This document shows, one piece after another, positions 56,274-64,000 of a stretch of DNA of 64,000 bases. Under the pieces are notes generated by a model that saw only the letters and a program-made list of their open reading frames with translations, ran no database searches and was not told where the DNA came from. Made by a program: the position numbers and the translations under genes. The first letter of the stretch is position 1, and each line of letters opens with the position of its first letter. This DNA comes from Nothopassalora personata (lineage: Eukaryota; Ascomycota; Dothideomycetes; Mycosphaerellales; Mycosphaerellaceae), in NCBI GenBank assembly GCA_033816765.1, contig CM066293.1, positions 2,914,001-2,978,000 on the forward strand, given 5' to 3'.

Positions 56274-59200
56274 TCAAGTAACTGTGCTGAACGAGTTCGT
56301 TGCACTCATTGGCTCAGCGCCTTCGTTCTTGTAGACATTTGGTTCTTCCATGGCGATCGGGAACAGAATGTTGTTGAATTTCTCGAGGATGCCACAATCT
56401 GCAGCCGCGGTGGGGGAGATGGGCGCGAGTCGTCGTAGGAATGTGATTGTGCGTTCGATAAGATACTGAAAGCGCTCTTGTGGGACCCATGAGCGGAGTA
56501 TGTTGCTTTGGTATGCCGCCGACAGCACCAACATATTGCCGAATTGCCTGATTTAATATTAGTCTGGAATTGTCAATCGTAGCTTCATCACTTACGCATG
56601 AGCAGTGCCGTGAATGTTAGTCACGACGAGCCGGTCGGGCACACCGTCAAATGCCACAGTACTTTGCATGGCAGCGTGGATGCAGCGTTGCGCTGCCTTC
56701 CAAACTTCGTCATCTCCAAGCTTTTGTATTGCCTTGAAGAGGTGGATGTCGGCTTTGTCTCTTGGGTTTCCGTAGCCGTCGGTTGCAACCTTCTCCATGA
56801 CCGCGCCATCTCTAACGTGTGCCATAATGTGGAGCGCGTAGTCTAGGAAGGGGCGGTTGATGATATACCTGGCGCCCCAGTACTTCGCCCGCAATCGTGC
56901 CGAAAGGAGCTCAGATGGAGGTGGATCAGTATCCTTCCATTGAAGATTTTCTGGAAGGCCTGCCCGCCATTTGCTGAGAAGAGACTCATGCCCTTGGAGC
57001 ATCTCCAGCACTTCGGTCAGCGGCAGTCCGAGACATCCAGGTCCGTACATTTGCTGATGCACTTGATTCAGTTTTCGCCGGAGGAAAAGCTGTGCGGTGT
57101 AGAACAGCAGGATAGTATCGTAGTCCTCAGGTTTACCATCGGTATCGAGGCCACTGTATGTCTCGTCCACCTCATGGATTTTATGCGGCATCAAGAGTAG
57201 GTTCTCGATATGCTGAATGCCGCTAGACGGCAGCCTCAGTTCAGCGAGGATATCGCTCTCGAGCTGCAAGCATGACCAGGAAGCTAGCACAATCAGGCTT
57301 TGTCGAGTGTCCTTGATCTTGTTTTGTGCCCGTTCATGCTGACGTCGTACATCACCGTAAGCTGTCCAGTAGTTGTCATTGTACAGCTTGTAGCGATCGA
57401 GCAAGATCATGATGGCACGACCTGCCATGGAGAACCAGCTCATGCTCTCCTTCACACGAGCGAGCTGTCCCTTGTACAATCCAGCGAGCAGGAACATTTG
57501 CGCATGCACTAGGTCATTGCCGTCACCCTGATCGCCTAAGATCTCAGCTGCTTTCGCGTAGTATGCGATGCCTGGAATGACATCCAGATTTCGTGTTCCA
57601 GTACCAGACGTGGGAGATCCATCATCGGAAGACCGTCGACTCCTAGAGTCGTTCAGACGCAGATTCGCTTCTGACGGTGGCGTAGGCTGAGTTGTAGGCG
57701 TTGACTTTGGCGACATCGGCGAGGGCTTGATGTTAGCAGAGATGGGAGAACTTGCCGCAAACCCACGGATGCTAGAGAGTTGATGTGAGACCATCGTGTT
57801 GGCGTGCAGCTTGCTGTCGGGTACGATCGATGGCAGAGGCTCGCGCCACTCGCAAATCTTGCCAAGCGCAAGCACAAGGTAAATGATGGCATTTCCAGGC
57901 GATCGCTCGGTTTGCTCTCTTCGCATCTTGTTTTCGGAGCCGATACCAGGGTTGACGGTCGAGCCGTTGGATCGCTGTCTTTTCATGGGCCGGTGGTCAG
58001 GATCGTGCGACAGACCCACGGCAAAGGCTGCACGTGGTCGACCGTTGCTGTAACACTTGATGAAAGTGTCGAACATTCTTCGGAGTCTCCTCTTATCCAG
58101 GAATGGATGCATGATGTGAATGCTTTTCATGTAGCTGTCATACAGACGGTTGACTGTGTTCACGTCGAGGTCCACTTCACCATTAGCTTTCAAGCCGCCA
58201 GCGCCATGAGATTCGGTTCTTCGAGTGTCGCTGCCAGGAGTTGATGGGAACCCAACTCCCCACAACCCTTCCGCGAGCGGTGTGGGAGCGTTGGCGCCTT
58301 CGCCACTGTCTTCGCTTCTCGCGGGACTGGCTGGGCCACCGGGTTGAGTTCCGTCATACTCATCGATGCCTTCGCCTCGCGTCCAAAGACGCAAGACACC
58401 TCGATCTTCGGCTTCCATCACATAGCCATCATTGTGCTCGACATTTGCCATTTTCAAGAGCGGACGAACACTGGGCCAAAGCAGTAGCAACTTATGCGGT
58501 GCTGTCCTGTGATCGTCTAATTCTGGCTTGCGTTTCACTGGAGGTGGATCGTCCTGCACTGGATCTTCGTCCATCTCTGCACCCGCCACAGTCTGATTAT
58601 TACGTTGCGCATTCTGCTCAACGTCGCGTAAACGTGTTTCAAAACTGTCAATCTTGTTCATCAGTTCCTGAAGACCGGCAGAATGGGCTTCCATGTAGCT
58701 AAGCAGCTTCTCCATGTTCTTATCGGTCCTGCCACATTAATCAGTCACCGTCCGAGAGCCAAAGATGACAACGACCTACTTTGCTGGGGGAGTGTCACGG
58801 TATTGACACGAAAGATTGTTCTCTTTGCAAAACGAACACGGTGAGCCTTCGTCGCACTTTTGCTTGCGTTGTCTGCATTGTTCGCATGCCTGAGCCCGAT
58901 TAGCGCAGCTTACCACAAACTTGGGATGACGCCAAACAAACTTGAGTAGCACGCATCTGCTTCCGTTTCTGCCCGTACATGCTACTGACGGGACCAGAGT
59001 TGTATGGAGCATAGCCCATGGGCTGCTGATTGGGTGGCGGCGGCCCATATGGCTGGTAGTGGTTGTCCATCATCGGCGTCATCTGTTGCTGGGGATGGGA
59101 TTCGTGATGGTGCTGTGGACCTGGCGGCGGTAAGCCATGAGGTAGGTGACCGTTCGTGGGCGGGTACCCATGGTGTCCATGATCCATGTGGTGGGACTGT

Positions 59201-59733
59201 GGTCCAGGCGGACGCTGGGCGCCGTCCTGTGCTTGACTGGGAGGGAACGAACCCAGCCCAGGACCTGCCGGTGTTGCGGGCGAGCGCTGGTGCCCAGAGT
59301 CGTGCGAGTACGATCTGTTCACCGGCGCCGGTGTAGCATGGCCGGAGCGGTTGTGGTTGTAGGGATAATAGTGTTCTGGTGGAGCGCCGTCACGCGTGTC
59401 GTGCTGCGGCGGCGCCGAAGGCTGTCGAAGGGAAGGCAGCGTGGGCTGGTCTGGGGACGAGGCGGAGGAGGGTTGCTGCCCGTATGCGGGCTGTATCGGT
59501 GGCAGCGCTGGTCCTGGCGCGGGTGGAGCTGGCTGATATGGCGCAGGATGGTGCTGCGTCGGAGGACCTTGGGCTTGAGAGTGTGGCGGCGGCGGGCCAC
59601 TATGGTGCTGAGGATGGTAGGAGTGCGGTGGGGGAGGAGGAGGAGGAGGCTGCGGCGTGTAGTGGTGTGCAGGCGGAGGGGCTGGTGATATTGGGGGAGG
59701 ATGGGCTTGATAGGGCGGTCTCCTGTAGTCCAT
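56274..59733 (-). CDS. Zn(II)2Cys6 fungal transcription factor (four exons)
   Basis: Exons on the minus strand: 58942-59733, 58780-58889, 56596-58728, 56274-56547; introns of 52, 51 and 48 nt with GTTTGT, GTAGGT and GTAAGT donors and CAG acceptors. The joined frame is 1102 residues. Residues 1-260 are Pro/His/Gln-rich, a likely activation or disordered region. Cys266, 269, 276, 282, 285 and 292 form the exact C-x2-C-x6-C-x5-C-x2-C-x6-C cluster. A linker and probable coiled coil (about 300-330) follow. The region from about 490 to 960 looks like the fungal-specific transcription factor middle domain (MHPFLDKRRLRRMF near its start). It acts in the nucleus on CGG-containing sites. Target genes are not indicated by its neighbours. 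The ends of exons 1 and 4 are the least certain. Confidence 0.85.
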
Positions 59734-61960
59734 AACGCAAGGACAGCAGACCTGTCGCCATGCGGTCAAGGCTGCGCTACGTCTCGGCCAGCTGTGTGCT
59801 CGTTCGGCACACGGGGATTAGAGATCAGAGCTTTGCCGTCCCTCGTGCAATAAGACGAGCCGGCACTGCAATATTCCAATCTGAGGCGAGCGGGCGAGCG
59901 CAGGCTCAGGCTCAGGCTCACAAACCCCCAAAGCTCGAGTCTCGCCGCTCGGGACGCAGCAGGGACGTCGGATCAGGCTTAAGCAGTTAGACGCCAGCAG
60001 GCTTAGGCTGGATGAGGACTGCGCGCTGGGTTCCAGGTCGCAAAGGCGGATGCAGTAAGCAGGGCAACGCAGGCTACGCAGGCCAGCGCAAGGGTGTGGT
60101 CGATGTCGCAGCGAAATGACACCAGTTACCGCTCGTCGTCCGGCCGGAGCGCACGTTTAGTAGATAGGGACGCTAGGTCCGCGAAGCTACGCTGTGTCCA
60201 AGAGGCGACCTAGCCCCGGAGCCTGGAGGTATCTGAGACCGTCCTGCTTCCGCCGTCAGAGTTCGAGCTCCGACCAGCTGGTCGCTGGAACGAGACGAAA
60301 CCTTATTTGCGTCCTCACCCCACGACTGGCCAGGGGGGAGTGCTCGGAAGTCGACGCCGCCAGGCACGCGAGGCGCAGCAAAACGAGAGAGCCTTCACGC
60401 CGGCGTGGGCAGCGGGCAGCGGGCAGCGGGCAGCGGGCAGCGGGCAGCGGGCAGCGGGCAGCGGGCACCAGAGAGGGAACGTAAGCCAAGGCCAGGCCTG
60501 GAGTCGCCGTGTGCTGCTGCGCTGCGAGAGAGAGATTGTGCGTGCCGTGTCAGTCAGCCCGTGTGCCATGTACCGCACTAGCCGACGTCGAGTGATGAGT
60601 GTCGGTGTGGCAGGCGTGGCAGGCAGCAGGACAGACAACACCTGGGCAGCCAGGGCCGCAATGTCACGCAGTAGCACGATTCGAGCAGCCTCCTGCGGCG
60701 CCGTATGCAATGCAAACGCAGAATCAAACGCACACACCCGAAGCGCGCTGTGCGGGCGATACAGCTCACATCCTGATCCTAGCTCGACCCCATGTCCCGA
60801 TCACAAAGGACGCTCCACTGTCTTCCGTCCGGTCCAATGGCCACTCACCGCATCCTCACCTTCGTCGCTGTCGTCAACGGTGCTCGCAGCCTAACCTGTC
60901 AATCCTGCTCCGTTCCCCCGGAACTCTAACGTCGAAGCACAGCTTGAATCAAGGAACTTCGTTATAGCCGACGATCACGCCCATATCTTGGCAATCAGCC
61001 GTGGTGCGGGAATTATCCGGGTTGTTGCATCTTGCAGCAGTTGGCATTGGGAAGGTGCTCTCGCTTTGGCCACGACATCATCTTTTGTATCACCACAACA
61101 TCTCCTCGCCCGTTATGAGCTCGAGATCGGAACTGTCAACGCTTGCGCAGGGAGGTGATGCGCTATCACGGCAATACTGGTCGGCTATCTGCACCCCAGA
61201 ACCGACATCGATCTTTCCGCGACTGCCACTTCTTCATCGTGCAAGGGTCTAGGTGGGAGGACCTCAATCGACGACGATTCATGCTAACCTCCGGACACGC
61301 GACCAGTTGCACAGACTTTGACGATTGCTGCACCGCCATTTCCTGCGTGCGGTATGAGTTCGATTGCTTGCGGCAGGTCAGAGCGAGATTCGCGCAGAAG
61401 GGCAAGATGTGTCTTGCAGAAGTTGAATGCGGAGGCAATGTTCAAGAGCCGGCAAGCGCTCCAGAATCTCCACTTCCTTTGCCCTGAAAATTTGATCGTC
61501 GCGCAAAGCGCCTGCTTCGCGCGTGATGGTTCCCGTAGCCGTCACGGCGCTTCTTGATGTAACCTACGGGCTTGTCGACCATCCATCGCACGACCTCCTT
61601 GTGGTACACCTTCATGCGCCCCTCACGGCACACTGACCGCCACATTCTGCTGTCAGGACGCGGCTCTGTGCCCACGTGTCGTGTGGTTTGAATAACCACG
61701 TATGCATGATGAGATTGTGACGCTCTATTAGAGGCCCTCGAGCTCCGTTCTGGAAGCACATTTCTCTGCGCTTGATTTTGCTTTGGACAGGGAAGTGAGC
61801 AGCGTTTGGCTATATAGCCGCAGTTCTTCCTTCCAGGTCATGCGCTTGTCAGCTGCTTAGCGAATCTACACCGCAAAAATGAGGTCACCCACGACATGAA
61901 CTTCGTCAACCTGGAGTAACGTATGCCATGATGCTTTCGTATTGCCTTGTAGTCGTGCTT
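59734..61960. other. Host stretch upstream of the transcription factor, no gene seen
   Basis: GC-rich. It holds a short GCTCAG tandem (about 59,905-59,920) and the heptamer minisatellite at 60407. Frames of up to 195 codons overlap on both strands here without recognisable domains, as expected of GC-rich DNA. Confidence 0.5.
60407..60468. repeat. GGGCAGC heptamer minisatellite, 8 perfect units
   Basis: Units every 7 bases from 60407 to 60462 plus a partial one. The length would shift frame with each unit lost or gained, which argues against a coding role. Confidence 0.9.
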
Positions 61961-62709
61961 AGCCCGACGCTAACCTAGCTTAAAGATAGCGTGTTTTTGA
62001 GCTAAGGCGTTACTTAACTGATGTATACGCTATAGCAACTTAATTTTAATAATTTTTTAGCGTTATTCTCGTTATGATATATTATATAATCTAAAATTAA
62101 TACTATATTATAGCGTAGTATTATAATACCGGTATTAAGGGTAAGACCTATACTAAGAGCCCTAGATCTCTAAATTCTACTCGGAAATAACTCGGGAATA
62201 TCTTAGGGTATCCTAAATTACTCTTCCTAAGTAAGCTATAATATAATAGGTTTTAAATAGACAATACTATACTATAGTAATACGGTATTTTAATATAGAA
62301 CTTACTAAATAGTAAGATCTAAGTATAAATATAAAGCTTAGGTAATATAGTTATTATAAGGTAATAGGCTCCTAGTTGTTCCTAGAGGTATATAAAATGT
62401 TCTACATATTTACCTACTCTCTAGAAGTAATAACTTAAAAGTAGCGGTAAAACTCCTAATATATATATATATATAACAAGGGCGCAATTATAGAGCTATT
62501 TAGCTTCGCTAATAAGAGTATAGAGAATAGGTATTAATTACATACTACTATCCGTATCTATAGATCTTATTAAAAGAGTCTATATTAGTTAATAAATATA
62601 AGGTAGGTAGTAGGTCCTCCGGTAGTAATAGCTAGCTATTATCTTATAGTATATTATAAATAAACTTATTTATAAAGAAGCTATTAACCTAATTAGCGGT
62701 AAATAGCTC
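61961..62709. other. AT-rich RIP-mutated DNA, no element recognised
   Basis: Abrupt loss of CA/TG from about 61,960 and a TA dinucleotide run (62,459-62,474). It marks the second edge of the host island. Confidence 0.65.
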
Positions 62710-62836
62710 TATAAGGGTAGCCTAGGCTATAGCTAATCCTTATATATAATATACGGCTAGGCTTAGCTTAGTAAGCTATACGTAATACGTATACGTCTAT
62801 AAAGCGACGTATAAGACGTCTATAGAAGAAGGGAAG
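62710..62836 (+). repeat. Truncated B-family LTR
   Basis: First about 127 bp of the LTR (from TATAAGGG), broken off where the next LTR begins. Confidence 0.7.
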
Positions 62837-63019
62837 TATAAGGGTAGCCTATAGCTAACCCTTATATATAATACGTAGCTATACCTAGCTTAGTAAGCCG
62901 TATGTAACCCGTATACGTATATTAAGCAACGCGTATAGTATCTATAGAAGAAGGTAAGCTTTAGTTTATCTACGATTAGAAGATTATAGGCGTACTATAT
63001 ATTACGATATCCCTTTATA
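62837..63019 (+). repeat. B-family 5' LTR, RIP-mutated
   Basis: About 183 bp, TATAAGGG...CCCTTTATA. It carries AAGCTTTAG (62956-62964) where other copies have AAGAATTAG. Confidence 0.8.
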
Positions 63020-63031
63020 GTCCTAATAGTT

Positions 63032-63040
63032 CTAAAGCTT
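63032..63040 (+). other. Self-priming primer-binding site, covarying copy
   Basis: CTAAAGCTT, the exact complement of AAGCTTTAG in the LTR just upstream. Other copies have CTAATTCTT paired with AAGAATTAG. Confidence 0.72.
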
Positions 63041-63111
63041 CCCCTCGTTATAATCTATATATACTATAGAGTCCGATTATAACGCGCGTAATAGCGAGTT
63101 ACCTATGCCCC

Positions 63112-64000
63112 CCTTAAGCCTAAGAGTATAGTAGTAGGCGCGTCGTATAGCCTTACTTACGAGAAGAGAAGCCTTAAGGGCTAAGATTAAAGAGTAAGAG
63201 ATACGGTAGGAGATCGAACGGTTAGAGATCTTACGCGCTATAAGTATACTACCTCCGGGGCCTATAGGAAGACCGGCTAAAGAAGATTACTTTCCTACTA
63301 TAAACTCCGCCTCTATCTCTATAGCTACTAATAATAATATTATAGTACGAGGCGTAGCCGTAGTATATATAATTCGACTATACCTAAAAGAGCTAACGTC
63401 TTTTAGAGGTAACTTAATAAGGAAGGTAAGAGTATTCCTTAAGGAGCTCTTACTTATCTTTGCCCTCTTAGGTACTATATATACGACGGATAAATTAAAG
63501 GTCCTATATAGGGTTATATACCTTAGCGGAGAGGTAAGCGAGCGATAGTATACTAACTATAGCGCCGTTAACCTTATAGGGTATATATACTAGGACTTTA
63601 AGGAGTTCTACCGAGACGTATACGGCGATCCTATAAACCGCGTACTTAACGTTATATTAGAGTACGAGGTAACGAAGTAGAAGGATAGCTAGATAGTACG
63701 ATAGTTCGCGACTAAGCTAGATATTATAGAGAACTAGTTAGGTAACTACTTAGAAGCGTAGTATATATAGTACTTATTAGTAAAGCTTACGCTTACTTAT
63801 AGTCCGCTATCGTTAGCTACTATAATATCCCTACTACTAGAGAAGAGCTAGTAGTCCTAGCCTAGCGTATTAAAAGTATTAAGCGCTAAGGTAGTAGCGG
63901 AGGGTACGACATCCCTACGACTAGAGAAGAGCTAGTAGTCCTAGCCTCGCGTATTAGAAGTACCGAGCGCTAAGGTAGTAGCGGAGAGTACGACCGCGGG
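63112..64000 (+). pseudogene. B-family gag, RIP-mutated, runs off the window
   Basis: ATG near 63,112 (MPPLSL..), then the same helical N-terminus and capsid region as at 18,880-19,640, with TAG in place of Gln/Trp codons. An 84 bp tandem duplication lies at 63827-63994. The window ends just before the zinc knuckle. Pol is presumably beyond 64,000. Confidence 0.82.
63827..63994 (+). repeat. 84 bp tandem duplication in gag
   Basis: Units start at 63827 and 63911. The equivalent in the unmutated gag is a single 78 bp segment, so the unit has also gained 6 bp. The two units carry different RIP changes. Confidence 0.85.

Noticed and set aside
58900..59600. Plus-strand Arg/Gly/Val-rich frames opposite the transcription factor
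   Set aside because: Shadows of the Pro/His/Gln-rich first exon on the other strand.
60307..60894. 195-codon frame including the heptamer minisatellite
   Set aside because: Both strands are open in several frames here; the 7 bp repeat is not codon-compatible and no domain is visible.
62459..62474. TA dinucleotide run as an origin or cruciform
   Set aside because: Short and in AT-rich RIP-mutated DNA where TA runs arise by CA/TG loss.

Overview
The window is nuclear DNA of a filamentous ascomycete (Pezizomycotina). Three things point there: host genes with short introns (48-145 nt) and GT..AG ends; a long Zn(II)2Cys6 transcription factor and a RED-type splicing protein; and transposon DNA that has almost lost CA/TG dinucleotides, so that Trp codons (TGG) read TAG. 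That loss is the mark of repeat-induced point mutation (RIP). I cannot name the species.

Layout. Positions 1-40337 form one giant inverted repeat: left arm 1-20147, a unique 140 bp spacer (20148-20287), right arm 20288-40337. The palindrome is still matching at base 1, so its outer end lies outside the window. The arms are nested LTR retrotransposons. Innermost is an unmutated but rearranged element 'B' (Cys-rich ORF, gag, protease), and the palindrome centre cuts its protease. Next outward is RIP-mutated B'. Into its reverse transcriptase (RT) gene sits a block bounded by 394 bp LTRs of element 'C' and a non-autonomous relative 'N'. Into N sits an intact, very recent 7,069 bp Ty3/chromovirus 'A' (5243-12311 and 28025-35095). 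A solo LTR 'D' lies in C. The right arm runs on without a break into 40338-49650, where the missing half of C and the 5' half of B' are found. The right side therefore keeps the ancestral order, and the left arm is best read as its inverted duplicate.

Host island, about 49.96-61.96 kb: a RED-like spliceosome gene (50270-51883), a small one-membrane-span protein gene (52575-53340, two exons), a four-exon Zn2Cys6 transcription factor (56274-59733, minus strand), and long stretches with no supported gene. From about 61.96 kb RIP-mutated repeats resume, ending in another B-family LTR plus gag.

How the elements work. A and B share an architecture beyond gag-pol. Both have a -1 frameshift heptamer G_GGA_AAA placed in the gag frame just before the gag stop. 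Both have a primer-binding site complementary to their own LTR, suggesting Tf1-type self-priming; in B this is backed by compensatory change between two copies. Both carry an antisense Cys6 (zinc-cluster-like) ORF between pol and the 3' LTR. A also carries a tRNA-like gene between the convergent 3' ends. These shared features, and the possible hairpin RNA from the palindrome centre, are the most interesting content of the window.
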